Source: Thermus caldilimi
GTDB lineage: Bacteria > Deinococcota > Deinococci > Deinococcales > Thermaceae
Reading direction: 5' to 3'
DNA: 64,000 bases
Assembly (NCBI RefSeq): GCF_004684245.1
Contig: NZ_CP038452.1
Coordinates: forward strand, 496,001-560,000
Shown here: in pieces, positions 1 through 8,236 of the stretch
Position numbering within the stretch: the stretch's first letter is position 1
Layout: every line of letters begins with the position of its first letter
Made by a program: the position numbers and the translations under genes
The notes under the pieces: model-generated
The model's input: only the letters and a program-made list of their open reading frames with translations
What the model was told of the DNA's origin: nothing
Database searches by the model: none

Positions 1-143
1 AGCCGCCGGAGATGGTCCTGGTATTCGGGAACGGGTACCTTTTCCGTGGCCTGAACAGGGAGAAGGAGGGGGATTAAGCCTAGCTTTGTCGCCAGGGATT
101 TGAACTCTTCCCTCCTCCTGAGACCGGCATAGGCGATGCGCAT
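1..143 (-). CDS. hemD: Uroporphyrinogen-III synthase, N-terminal part (cut by window edge)
   Basis: HemD closes hydroxymethylbilane into uroporphyrinogen III, the branch-point precursor of heme, siroheme and cobalamin, in the cytoplasm. Only about 47 N-terminal residues are inside the window. They begin MRIAYAGLRRREEF and include PVQATEKVPVPEY, which I recognise as very close to the structurally known Thermus thermophilus enzyme. The ATG at 143 follows a GGGAGG ribosome site. The gene starts 12 bases after the end of the siroheme-dependent nitrite/sulfite reductase, so the two are probably co-transcribed and HemD would supply the siroheme precursor. The remainder lies outside the window. Confidence 0.85.
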   Translation of the reverse strand, partial: MRIAYAGLRRREEFKSLATKLGLIPLLLPVQATEKVPVPEYQDHLRR

Positions 144-155
144 CCCCAACCTCCC

Positions 156-1885
156 TTACACCGCGCACTCCCCACGGCCTAGCTGCACCCGGAAGGTTTC
201 CCCTTCCGCCCCCAGGTCCTGGTAGTACTCTGGGGCTTCCTCATGGGAAGGAATAGTCTGGAGGTCCTCGAGAAGGGGCTTGAAGGAGGCGGCCCCCACC
301 CGGTCCACATAAGCCTGGAAACTTTCGCCCTGCTCCCGTTCCTCCTGGTAGCGCTTCAGGATCCTTTCCACCGCCTCAGGAGTGCGCCGGGCAGGAATCC
401 GAGCCACTACTTGGCCAAAACGGGCCTCCCCCTCCCGGGTACGCCCCCCAGGAGGAGGGTGTAGTGAGGAACTTCGTTTTCCCCTACCTTACGGCTTGAG
501 CCGTAAAGGCCGATATCGGCTATGTGGTGTTGACCGCAGGAGTTGGGGCAACCGGAGATCTTGATGCTAATGGACCGCACCGCTGGATCATGGGTCAGAG
601 GAAGGGTGTGGAGGTGCGCTTCCAGGGCCTGCGCCAGCCCCCGGGAGCGGGTGATGGCCAGGTTGCAGGTGTCAGCTCCAGGGCAGCGGGTTATGTCCAG
701 GATGGTGTGGGCCTCAGGATGGGCCAGGCCCACCCGCAACAGGGCTTCGTAAAGCCCACCCAAAGCGTCCTCGGGCACGAAGCGAAGGAGTAAGTTCTGG
801 CTGATGGCACTCCTTATTTCTCCAGCGTAGGTTTCGGCGATATCCGCCAGCGCCCTGAGCCCTTCCGGGGTGATATCCCCAAGGGGAAGGCGCACGGCCA
901 CGGTGTAGTAGCCCTCTTGCTTTTGACGAAAGAGGTTGGTGCGGCGCCAGGCATCAAACCCGGGAGCGAAGGAGAAGGGCTTCCTGGGAGGGGAGGGAAG
1001 GCTTGGGGGTGGGAGGTCCTGCGGAGGTTGCCAGGCCTTTAGGTCCTCACCGCTTGCGGTGAGCTTCACGATCCGCCTTTCCTCCCTTACCGCCTCGCGG
1101 AAGGCGGAAATTCCCCACTTCTTTACCAGAAACTTGAGCCGGGCTTGGGTTAGGACCTTGCGGTTACCGTGGCGGTCAAAGAGACGGATGATGGCCAGCA
1201 TGGTGGGGAGGAGGTCCTCCTCTGGGGTGAAGGGTTCCAAAAGTTCCGCGCTCATGGGAGCCGCTCCCAAGCCCCCGCCCACATAAAGGCGGAAGCCCCT
1301 TTTGCCCCCCTCCACCGCGGCCACCACCCCGATGTCGTGAATGGGGGTACGGGCATGGTCTGTGGCGCACCCCTCGAAGGCAATCTTGAATTTGCGGGGC
1401 AGGTTCTGCCCCACGGGGTGACGGAGGAAGTAGCGGTAGGCGGCCTCGGCGTAGGGAGTCACGTCAAAGGGCTCCTCAGGGGAAACTCCGGCGTACGGGC
1501 AGCAGGTGATGGCTCGGATGGAGTGGCCGCAGGCCTCGCGGGTAGTGAGGCCAACTCCGTTTACAGCCCGGAGGACGTGGGGTACGTCCCTTCGGTGCAC
1601 GTGGTGAAGCTGCACCGCCTGCCGGGTAGTTACGTGGGCCAGACGGTTTTCTGCATACCGCTCCGCCACCTCTGCCAGAACCCTTAGGGCCTCCGGGCTT
1701 ACCCGGCCCACGGGGAGTTTGATGCGCACCATGTGGTGCTCTGGCCTTCCCCGAATGCTGTAGATGCCGTTTTTCAGGCGGTAGACCCGGAAGTCCTCGG
1801 GGTCCTCCTCCCCCGCCTCGAGGCGGGCAATCATGGCCTCCAGATACTGGATTTCGGCTTCGGCCTCCGCGCTGAGTCCTGCCAT
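156..1885 (-). pseudogene. Ferredoxin-type nitrite/sulfite reductase, single-base frameshift
   Basis: Siroheme/[4Fe-4S] enzyme reducing nitrite to ammonia or sulfite to sulfide; the sequence does not decide which. Two half-repeats of the family are visible, and the cluster cysteines C401, C407 (CPGADTC) and C446, C450 (CPNSC) are all present. I chose ATG 1885 because it follows AGGAGG; an upstream ATG at 1924 has no such site. The main frame ends at 407 with a non-homologous tail. The family C-terminus continues in another frame to 156 (RIPARRTPEAV ... RVQLGRGECAV). One extra base in the six-C run 444-449 would fuse both parts into about 576 residues, the usual length. I infer an assembly error or a recent mutation. 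Confidence 0.85.
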
Positions 1886-1924
1886 CCTGCCTCCTTTCCC
1901 CCCTCCCGGGGGATTGCCCGGCAT

Positions 1925-1952
1925 AATATACCATTGAGTGTATGAAAATCAA
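1925..1952 (-). promoter_or_regulatory. Predicted housekeeping promoter of the nitrite/sulfite reductase
   Basis: On the minus strand a TTGATT -35 element (1947-1952) is followed after 16 bases by TATATT (1925-1930). Transcription would start near 1918, about 30 bases before the ATG at 1885. The region is clearly more AT-rich than its surroundings. No operator was recognised. Confidence 0.5.
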
Positions 1953-1976
1953 GGGTATAGGCTCTGTTCCCCAGGT

Positions 1977-2006
1977 CGGGTTTTCGAGAGCCCCGCATGC
2001 TATAGT
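1977..2006 (+). promoter_or_regulatory. Possible promoter of the thiamine operon
   Basis: A good -10 hexamer TATAGT (2001-2006) lies 10 bases before the riboswitch aptamer, so RNA would begin close to the first aptamer helix. The -35 region 17-18 bases upstream is poor (GGGTTT/CGGGTT). The position, more than the sequence, supports the call. Confidence 0.4.
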
Positions 2007-2015
2007 GGAGGGGAC

Positions 2016-2108
2016 AGGCTAGGGGTGCCCCAATGGAGGGGCTGAGAGCTGGGTTTCTCCCAGCAACCCTTAGAACCTGATCCGGGTAATGCCGGCGGAG
2101 GGAAGCCT
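2016..2108 (+). promoter_or_regulatory. TPP (THI-box) riboswitch
   Basis: Contains the conserved THI-element blocks in order: GGGGTGCC, GCTGAGA, ACCCTT, GAACCTGATCCGGGTAAT and GCCGGCGGAGGGAA. The closing helix P1 can form between AGGCT (2016-2020) and AGCCT (2104-2108). The element binds thiamine pyrophosphate and normally represses downstream thiamine genes when the vitamin is plentiful. It sits directly ahead of thiE-thiS-thiG-thiO-thiC. Confidence 0.95.
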
Positions 2109-2134
2109 ATGCGGAAGAATCCCCTTACAAACCG

Positions 2135-2208
2135 ACCTCTCCCCAGGCCGCGTGGGCCCTGGATACCCGCTTGAGGCTTTACCCGTAGGGCACATGCGCT
2201 GGGGAGGT
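2135..2208 (+). promoter_or_regulatory. Riboswitch expression platform: possible anti-Shine-Dalgarno pairing
   Basis: ACCTCTCC at 2135-2142 is complementary over 8 pairs (one G-U) to GGGGAGGT at 2201-2208, the ribosome site of thiE. A small hairpin with CCAGG/CCTGG arms lies between them. No U-run terminator is seen between aptamer and gene, so control at translation initiation is the more likely mechanism. The pairing is seen in sequence; its switching role is inferred. Confidence 0.45.
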
Positions 2209-2214
2209 GAAAGC

Positions 2215-2835
2215 TTGCTGGGAAGGCTCTACCTGGTGGTGACCCCGAGGCCCGGTTGGTCCATGGAGGAGGTGCTGGATCGGACGGAACGGGCCCTGGC
2301 GGGTGGGGTGGAGGTGTTGCAGCTTCGGGCTAAGGACTGGGAGGCGAGGCCCATCCTGGACCTGGGGGAGAGGATGCTGGCCCTGGCTCGACGGTATGGG
2401 GTGCCCTTCTTCCTCAACGACCGGCCGGACCTGGCGGCCCTTCTGGGAGCGGATGGGGTGCACCTTGGCCAGAGGGACCTGACGCCCGCGGAGGCCCGGC
2501 GCTTCTTTCAGGGGATGGTGGGCCGCTCTACCCACGCTCCCGAACAGGCCCTAAGAGCCCTCGAGGAAGGAGTGGACTACCTCTCCATAGGCCCTGTGTG
2601 GGAAACCCCCACCAAGCCGGGGAGGCAGGCCGCGGGCCTGGGCTATGTGCGCTGGGCCCGGGAGAACCTGGGGGAGGGGCCCTGGTACGCCATCGGCGGA
2701 ATCACCCTGGAGAACCTGGGGGAGGTTTTGGAGGCTGGGGCGCGCCGAGTTGTGGTGGTCCGCGCCATCCTGGACGCTGAGAACCCCGAGCGGGCGGCCC
2801 GGGCATTCAGGGAGCGGCTTTATGGTGTGGCTTAA
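2215..2835 (+). CDS. thiE: Thiamine-phosphate synthase
   Basis: ThiE joins HMP-pyrophosphate to the thiazole phosphate to make thiamine monophosphate. The 206-residue TIM barrel contains QLRAKD, NDRPDLAALLGADGVHLGQ and the C-terminal phosphate-binding segment YAIGGIT. I chose TTG 2215, which reads LLGRLYLVV like the T. thermophilus protein and has GGGGAGGT six bases upstream; ATG 2194 in the same frame lacks such a site. First gene after the TPP riboswitch. It overlaps thiS by 14 bases, so the two are translationally coupled. Confidence 0.93.
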   Translation: MLGRLYLVVTPRPGWSMEEVLDRTERALAGGVEVLQLRAKDWEARPILDLGERMLALARRYGVPFFLNDRPDLAALLGADGVHLGQRDLTPAEARRFFQGMVGRSTHAPEQALRALEEGVDYLSIGPVWETPTKPGRQAAGLGYVRWARENLGEGPWYAIGGITLENLGEVLEAGARRVVVVRAILDAENPERAARAFRERLYGVA

Positions 2836-3016
2836 CGGGGAGGCTAAGCCCCTCGAGGGCAAGACGCTAAGGGAGGTTCTGGAGGAGCTGGACGTGGATC
2901 TTTCCCGGGTGGCGGTCCTCCTCAACGAGGAGGCCTACCTGGGGCGGGAGCTTCCTCATCACGTCCTGAAGGAGGGGGATGTGGTGGAGGTGGTCACCCT
3001 CATGCAAGGAGGCTAG
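2822..3016 (+). CDS. thiS: Thiamine biosynthesis sulfur-carrier protein ThiS
   Basis: Ubiquitin-fold carrier of 64 residues that delivers sulfur, as a C-terminal thiocarboxylate, to thiazole synthase. It starts MVWLNGEAKPLEG and ends VTLMQGG; the terminal Gly-Gly is the adenylated and thiolated end required by the family. It starts inside the end of thiE and stops immediately before the thiG start, so ThiS and its partner enzyme ThiG are adjacent. No separate ThiF-type activating enzyme is in the window. Confidence 0.93.
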   Translation: MVWLNGEAKPLEGKTLREVLEELDVDLSRVAVLLNEEAYLGRELPHHVLKEGDVVEVVTLMQGG

Positions 3017-3802
3017 ATGGACACCTGGAAGGTCGGGAACATAGAGCTTAAAAGCCGTCTTATCCTGGGCTCGGGCAAGTTCCGGGACTTCGGGGTGATG
3101 CGAGAGGCCATAAAGGCTGCGGGGGCCGAGGTGGTCACCGTGGCCATCCGCCGGGTGGAGGCCAGGATGCCCGGGCACGTGGGTCTCCTCGAGGCCTTAG
3201 GGGGCGTGCGCCTCCTGCCCAACACGGCAGGTGCCAGGACGGCGGAGGAAGCGTTGAGGATAGCCCGGCTGGGCCGGGTTCTCACCGGGGAGAGGTGGGT
3301 GAAGCTGGAGGTGATCCCTGACCCCACCTATCTCCTCCCCGATCCCGTGGAGACCCTGAGGGCGGCGAGGATGCTCATCGACGAGGGCTTCCTGGTCCTG
3401 CCCTACATCGGTCCTGACCTCGTCCTGGCCAAGAAGCTTTCGGAGCAGGGCACGGCTACGGTGATGCCCCTGGCGGCCCCCATCGGCTCCGGCTGGGGGG
3501 TGAGGACCCGGGCCCTTTTGGAGCTCTTCGCCCGGGAGAAGGCCTCACTGCCCCCGGTGGTGGTGGACGCAGGGCTTGGCCTTCCTTCCCATGCAGCGGA
3601 GGTGATGGAGATGGGTTTGGACGCTGTGCTGGTGAACACCGCCATTGCCGAGGCCCAAGATCCCGTGGCCATGGCTGAGGCCTTTCGTTTGGCTGTGGAG
3701 GCGGGGAGGAGGGCCTTTTTGGCCGGCCCCATGCGACCCCGGGAGGTGGCGAGCCCCTCGAGCCCCAGGGAGGGCATCCCTTTGGGAGGTCCTAAGCCGT
3801 GA
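3017..3802 (+). CDS. thiG: Thiazole synthase
   Basis: ThiG builds the thiazole ring from 1-deoxyxylulose 5-phosphate, dehydroglycine and ThiS-bound sulfur. The 261-residue protein has the family segments LILGSGKF near the start, [10 protein letters not shown] (the Lys forms the Schiff base with the substrate) and [18 protein letters not shown] with VLVNTAIA toward the end. Its ATG abuts the thiS stop. The dehydroglycine donor is probably made by ThiO, the next gene, which overlaps by four bases. Confidence 0.95.
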   Translation: MDTWKVGNIELKSRLILGSGKFRDFGVMREAIKAAGAEVVTVAIRRVEARMPGHVGLLEALGGVRLLPNTAGARTAEEALRIARLGRVLTGERWVKLEVIPDPTYLLPDPVETLRAARMLIDEGFLVLPYIGPDLVLAKKLSEQGTATVMPLAAPIGSGWGVRTRALLELFAREKASLPPVVVDAGLGLPSHAAEVMEMGLDAVLVNTAIAEAQDPVAMAEAFRLAVEAGRRAFLAGPMRPREVASPSSPREGIPLGGPKP

Positions 3803-4734
3803 GGGTGGAGGTGGCGGTGGTGGGGGCGGGGATTATCGGAACCCTCGCCGCCTACGAGCTCAGGAAGCGGGGGCTTTCCGTCCTCCTCCTAGATGCCGGT
3901 AAGGAGGGAGCGGCTACCCTGGCCAGTGCGGGGATGCTGGCTCCTTATCCCGAGGGGCTTTCCGGGGAGGTTCTGGAGGCGGCCCTTTTCGGCCTGGAGT
4001 ACTATCCAGGCCTCCTCGAGGAGCTTGCCGCCAAGGGATGGAAGGTGGAGGCGGGGTTTGGCGGCACCCAGGTGGTGGCCCTGTCCCAGGTGGAAAAGGA
4101 GGCCTGGGAGGCCCAGGAGTCCTTGTCCTACCCGGTTCGCGGTGGAAGGGGAGCGCATACCTTCCCTGGGGGGTATGTCCATCCCAAGGCCCTCCGCAAG
4201 GCCTTACTGAAAGCTCTGGAGGTCATGGAAACCCCTTTCCTTCAAGCCGAGGTGGAGGAGGTGAAGGAAGGGGGAGTGCGAGGGCGCTGGCTGGAGGAGC
4301 CCTTTACCGCCCAGGCCCGGTTCGTCCTCCTGGCCGTGGGCGCCTGGGGTAGCCGATTTGGCCTTGGGGTCCGGCCCCTGAAGGGGGAGGCCTTGGTCCT
4401 CGAGGGCCCGGCTCCTCCCTCCCCCCTTTTCGCCGGGGAAGGGTACCTCCTCCCCCGGGAGGGTGGGGTATACGTGGGGGCCACCCAGCGAGAGGGATGG
4501 GCTCAGGGAGTGGATCTATTCGGCCTAAGGTGGCTTTCCGACTACGCCCACGAGCGCTTTCCCCTGCTGGCAGGGGCCAGGTTCCGGGAGGCCCTTTGGG
4601 GGTACAGGCCGGTGGGAGAGCTTTTCGTGGGTGAGGTGGAAAGGGGAGTGCTGGCTGCGGTGGGCCATGGAAGGAACGGCGTCCTCCTGGCCCCGTGGAC
4701 GGCGAAGAGGATTCTCGAGCTTTTGGGGGTGTAG
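3799..4734 (+). CDS. thiO: Glycine oxidase
   Basis: FAD-dependent oxidase that converts glycine to iminoglycine for thiazole assembly in aerobes. The N-terminus [14 protein letters not shown] is a Rossmann FAD-binding motif, the C-terminal [11 protein letters not shown] contacts FAD in DAO-family enzymes, and the length of 311 residues is slightly short for the family. GTG start 3799 overlaps the thiG stop. Use of ThiO rather than ThiH fits an oxygen-using thermophile. Confidence 0.9.
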   Translation: MRVEVAVVGAGIIGTLAAYELRKRGLSVLLLDAGKEGAATLASAGMLAPYPEGLSGEVLEAALFGLEYYPGLLEELAAKGWKVEAGFGGTQVVALSQVEKEAWEAQESLSYPVRGGRGAHTFPGGYVHPKALRKALLKALEVMETPFLQAEVEEVKEGGVRGRWLEEPFTAQARFVLLAVGAWGSRFGLGVRPLKGEALVLEGPAPPSPLFAGEGYLLPREGGVYVGATQREGWAQGVDLFGLRWLSDYAHERFPLLAGARFREALWGYRPVGELFVGEVERGVLAAVGHGRNGVLLAPWTAKRILELLGV

Positions 4735-4736
4735 CT

Positions 4737-6068
4737 ATGACCCAGATGGAAGCGGCAAGGAAGGGCATCGTGACCGAGGAGATGGCTTACGTGGCGGAGA
4801 AGGAGGGGGTTTCCCCTGAGTTTGTGCGGGAAGGGGTGGCGTCGGGGCGGATCGTGATTCCTAGGAACCCCAACCACCGCACCCTTCGGGACTTCAAGGG
4901 GATCGGGGAAGGGCTCAGCGTGAAGGTGAACGCCAACCTGGGTACTTCCTACGACTACGTCAACCTTGAGGAGGAGGTGGAAAAGGCCAGGGTGGCCATT
5001 CAGTACGGGGCGGACACCATCATGGATCTCTCCACAGGGGGGGACTTGAAGGCCATCCGGGAAAGAATCCTCGAGGTGGCCACCGTTCCTTTGGGCACCG
5101 TGCCCATCTATGAGGCGGAGTTCCGCGCCGCCAAGAGGAAGAGCTTCTTCGACATGTCCGCGGATGAGCTTTTCGAGGTCATAGAGGAACACGGGCGGCA
5201 GGGGGTGGACTATATCACCGTGCACGTGGGGGTTACCCTGAAGAACCTGGAGGTCTACCGGAATTCCTCCCGGACCACGGGGATTGTGAGCCGGGGTGGA
5301 GGGCTTCTCGCCGCCTGGATGCTCCACCGGGGAGAGGAGAACCCCCTTTACGCCCGCTTTGACGACCTCCTGGACATCGCCCGCACCTACGACATGACCC
5401 TCTCCTTGGGTGACGGCCTCAGGCCAGGGTCTCTGGCGGACAGCACCGACCGGGCCCAGATTGCAGAACTCCTCACCATCGGGGAGTTGGTGGAAAGGGC
5501 CCGCCGGGCAGGGGTGCAGGCTATGGTGGAGGGACCGGGCCACATTCCTTTGAACGAGGTGGCCACCAACGTGCAGATCCAGAAGAAGCTCACGGGCCAT
5601 GCTCCCTTCTACATCCTGGGGATGCTTCCCGTGGATACCGCCGCTGGCTTCGACCACATCGCCGGGGCCATCGGAGGCGCCTTGGCCGGTTGGATGGGGG
5701 CGGATATGCTCTGCTACCTGACCCCGGCGGAGCACCTGGGCCTGCCCACCCCTGAGCACGTGAAGGAAGGGGTGATCGCCTTTAAAATCGCTGCTCATGC
5801 CGCCGATGTGGCCCGGGGGAACCCGCGGGCTTTGGAGAGGAATCGGCGCATGTCCGAGGCCCGCTACCGCCTGGACTGGGAAGGCCAGTTCGCTCTTTGC
5901 CTCTATCCTGAGGAGGCCCGCCGCCTCAAGGAGGAGCGGGGCTCCAGGACCAAGGCCTGCAGCATGTGCGGCCCCTTCTGCCCCATGAACCTGGTGGAGG
6001 CGGTCTTACGGGGCAAGGCCCGGATGGAACTTCAGCGTGCACCCTACGTCCATGACCCCGTGGGCTAG
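4737..6068 (+). CDS. thiC: Phosphomethylpyrimidine synthase
   Basis: Radical-SAM enzyme converting aminoimidazole ribotide to HMP phosphate. The ATG at 4737 (MTQMEAARKG) lies just after the thiO stop; a longer reading from 4695 would overlap thiO. The C-terminal cluster cysteines are C408, C411 and C415 (CSMCGPFC). The last spacing is three residues, one fewer than the C-x2-C-x4-C of the long ThiC family, and at 443 residues it matches the short ThiC type. Last gene of the riboswitch-led run. Its stop codon overlaps the stop of the convergent Doc gene. Confidence 0.95.
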   Translation: MTQMEAARKGIVTEEMAYVAEKEGVSPEFVREGVASGRIVIPRNPNHRTLRDFKGIGEGLSVKVNANLGTSYDYVNLEEEVEKARVAIQYGADTIMDLSTGGDLKAIRERILEVATVPLGTVPIYEAEFRAAKRKSFFDMSADELFEVIEEHGRQGVDYITVHVGVTLKNLEVYRNSSRTTGIVSRGGGLLAAWMLHRGEENPLYARFDDLLDIARTYDMTLSLGDGLRPGSLADSTDRAQIAELLTIGELVERARRAGVQAMVEGPGHIPLNEVATNVQIQKKLTGHAPFYILGMLPVDTAAGFDHIAGAIGGALAGWMGADMLCYLTPAEHLGLPTPEHVKEGVIAFKIAAHAADVARGNPRALERNRRMSEARYRLDWEGQFALCLYPEEARRLKEERGSRTKACSMCGPFCPMNLVEAVLRGKARMELQRAPYVHDPVG

Positions 6069-6451
6069 GGCGGGGGGTCAAGATGCTGACGAAAAGCTTC
6101 GGCCACGTCCCCCACCTCCTGATGGCACTGGGCAACCTCCTCTACCAAGGAGAAGGCCTCCTCGTCGCTAAGGGTAAGCCGGAAACCGGAAAGCCGCAGG
6201 TGGATGTCGGCCACGGCGAAGGCCGTCCGCTTGTTGCCATCCACAAAAGGATGGCCTTTGGCTATGCCGGTAAGGTAAGCTGCGGCCTTTTCCCAGGGGG
6301 TTGGGAAGCTTTCTTGCCCGGCGAAACCAGCCCACGGGCGTTCCAAGGCAGCCTCAAGCCTGCCCAGATCCAGTACCCCGGGGCTTCCCCCATAGCGGCG
6401 AAGGAGGTCCTCGTGGATGGCCAGGACCAAGGAGAGGGGAAGCTTAGGCAT
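6065..6451 (-). CDS. doc: Doc-type Fic-domain toxin
   Basis: 128-residue Fic/Doc protein. The motif HPFVDGNKRTAF (H67 to R75) is the HxFx(D/E)GNKR active site of Fic-fold proteins. Doc members phosphorylate elongation factor Tu and arrest translation; whether this one is active cannot be seen. Its ATG at 6451 overlaps the end of the upstream antitoxin gene by 8 bases, the usual toxin-antitoxin coupling. It is convergent with thiC, with overlapping stop codons. Confidence 0.9.
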   Translation of the reverse strand: MPKLPLSLVLAIHEDLLRRYGGSPGVLDLGRLEAALERPWAGFAGQESFPTPWEKAAAYLTGIAKGHPFVDGNKRTAFAVADIHLRLSGFRLTLSDEEAFSLVEEVAQCHQEVGDVAEAFRQHLDPPP

Positions 6452-6665
6452 CGGCCAGGCGCCGGTAAAGCGCTTCGCGCTCCTTTAGGGACTGGAGGTA
6501 GGCCATCAAGGCCTTCAAGGTTTCCACGCTGGTCCCCGGCTCTGCCACCAGCAAGGTTCCTTCCGACTCCAGCACCTCCACCTCCTGGCCCGGCTTTAGC
6601 CCGGGGGCATGACCCTCGAGGACCAAAGCCAAGTGCCCGTCCAGCTCCATCACCTTGGCGCGCAT
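6444..6665 (-). CDS. AbrB/MazE-like antitoxin of the Doc pair
   Basis: 73-residue protein starting MRAKVMELDGHLALVLEG, with LKPGQEVEVLESEGTLLVAE, a swapped-hairpin AbrB/MazE-type DNA-binding fold; the C-terminal half is helical and charged and would bind the toxin. ATG 6665 follows AGGAT; earlier in-frame starts would run into thiD. Only 25 bases separate its start from the divergent thiD start. Antitoxins of this type normally autoregulate, so its binding could also affect thiD. Confidence 0.75.
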   Translation of the reverse strand: MRAKVMELDGHLALVLEGHAPGLKPGQEVEVLESEGTLLVAEPGTSVETLKALMAYLQSLKEREALYRRLADA

Positions 6666-6690
6666 ATCCTCATTATGCCCGAGGTGAGGC

Positions 6691-7467
6691 ATGCAAGTAG
6701 CGCTTACCATCGCCGGTTCCGACTCCGGGGGCGGGGCCGGGGTGCAGGCGGATCTCAAGACTTTTTTCCGCTTCGGGGTCTATGGGGTAAGCGCCCTTAC
6801 CCTGGTCACCGCCCAAAACACCCTGGGGGTGCAACGGGTAAAACTCCTACCTCCTGACCTGGTTTATGCCCAGATCCAAAGCGTGGCGGACGACCTCCCC
6901 ATCCATGCTGCCAAGACAGGGGCTTTGGGCAACGCGGCCATCGTGGAGGCGGTGGCCGAGGGGGTGAAGCGGTATGGGATCCGTCCCCTGGTGGTGGATC
7001 CGGTGATGGTGGCCAAGGGCGGGGATCCCCTCCTTTCCCCCGAAGCGGTCCGGGCGCTAACAGAAAGGCTTTTCCCCCTGGCCACCCTCGTCACCCCCAA
7101 CCGCCTCGAGGCGGAGGCCCTCCTTTCCCGGCCTATCCGGACCCTGGCGGAAGCCCAGGAGGCGGCCCGGGAACTTTTGGCCCTCGGCCCCCAGGCGGTC
7201 CTGCTTAAAGGCGGCCATTTCGAGGGGAAGGAGGCGGTGGACCTTCTAGCTACTCGGGAAAGTATCCAGGTTTTCCGTGCCCCCCGCATTCCCACCCTTA
7301 ACACCCACGGCACGGGCTGCACCCTTTCCGCAGCCATCACTGCCCTCCTGGCTTTGGGAAAGCCCCTGGAGGAAGCCGTGGCTGAGGCTAAGGCCTACCT
7401 CACCCGGGCCTTGGAAACCGCACCTTCCTTGGGTCACGGCCACGGCCCCGTGAACCACTTCGCCTAG
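6691..7467 (+). CDS. thiD: Hydroxymethylpyrimidine/phosphomethylpyrimidine kinase
   Basis: ThiD phosphorylates HMP and HMP-P to the pyrophosphate used by ThiE. The 258-residue ribokinase-fold protein starts [25 protein letters not shown] and has the C-terminal anion-hole motif HGTGCTLS with the expected catalytic residues. SD GAGGTGA lies 5 bases before ATG 6691. It completes the thiamine set but is separated from thiC by the oppositely oriented toxin-antitoxin pair, so it needs its own promoter or read-through. Confidence 0.95.
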   Translation: MQVALTIAGSDSGGGAGVQADLKTFFRFGVYGVSALTLVTAQNTLGVQRVKLLPPDLVYAQIQSVADDLPIHAAKTGALGNAAIVEAVAEGVKRYGIRPLVVDPVMVAKGGDPLLSPEAVRALTERLFPLATLVTPNRLEAEALLSRPIRTLAEAQEAARELLALGPQAVLLKGGHFEGKEAVDLLATRESIQVFRAPRIPTLNTHGTGCTLSAAITALLALGKPLEEAVAEAKAYLTRALETAPSLGHGHGPVNHFA

Positions 7468-7468
7468 T

Positions 7469-8227
7469 TCAGAGGGCGGTAGCCCCGCCGTCCACGGGAA
7501 GAATGGCCCCGGTGATGTAGTCGGAGGCGGGGCTTGCCAGGAAAAGCACCGCTCCTCCCAGCTCCCCGGGTTTCCCGGGACGCCCCAGGGGCAGGGTGGC
7601 CTTCAGGAAGGCCTCGGCCTTGGGCAGGACCTTCTCCGTCATGCGGGTGGGGAAAAACCCAGGGGCTAAGGCGTTCACCCGAATACCGAACCGGCCCCAT
7701 TTCACCGCCAGATCCCGGGTAAGGGCGATAAGCCCACCCTTGGAAGCGGAATAGCCCACGGCGTCCAGGACCTCAGGGTACTCTCCTTTTAGCCCTGCCA
7801 CGGAGGCGATGTGGATGATCTTGCCGTAGCCCCTTTCCCGCATGCGCTGGGCGGCGGCGCGGCTTGCCAGGAAGGCTCCCACCAGGTTGACCTCGAGGAC
7901 CTCCCGCACCTTTTCCACGGGCATCTCCCAGGAGGGGGCCCCCCAGGAGATCCCTGCGGCGTTCACCAGGATGGTGAGGGGCCCAAGTTCCCGCTCCACC
8001 AGGTCCACCACCTCGAGAAGCCGCTCCTCGTCCCGCACATCCCCTTCCAGGTAAAGGGCTTCCCCAAGGTGCTTTTTGGCTTCCTCAAAGAAGCTGGCCC
8101 TCCGGGCGAGAACCGCCACCTTGGCCCCGGCCTCCTTGAGGGCTAGGGCCGCCTCGAGGCCAAGCCCCCGGGATCCCCCCGTCACCAGGGCTACTTTGCC
8201 GTTCAGGCGGAACTGCTCCAGGAACAT
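7469..8227 (-). CDS. Short-chain dehydrogenase/reductase
   Basis: 252-residue SDR. The cofactor motif GGSRGLG, the NAAG segment (LVNAAGIS) and the catalytic Ser with YSASK (Tyr and Lys) are all present, and the C-terminus ASDYITGAILPVDGG is typical. It follows the acyl-CoA synthetase by 9 bases and is the last gene of the fatty-acid cluster, which suggests a hydroxyacyl or alcohol substrate; this is inference. It is convergent with thiD, the two stops being adjacent. Confidence 0.85.
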   Translation of the reverse strand: MFLEQFRLNGKVALVTGGSRGLGLEAALALKEAGAKVAVLARRASFFEEAKKHLGEALYLEGDVRDEERLLEVVDLVERELGPLTILVNAAGISWGAPSWEMPVEKVREVLEVNLVGAFLASRAAAQRMRERGYGKIIHIASVAGLKGEYPEVLDAVGYSASKGGLIALTRDLAVKWGRFGIRVNALAPGFFPTRMTEKVLPKAEAFLKATLPLGRPGKPGELGGAVLFLASPASDYITGAILPVDGGATAL

Positions 8228-8236
8228 AGTCCCCCC

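Noticed and set aside
407-1924. Complete reductase of 505 residues ending at 407
   Set aside because: Its last 14 residues do not fit the family, while the conserved C-terminus continues in the neighbouring frame down to 156; a frameshift explains both.
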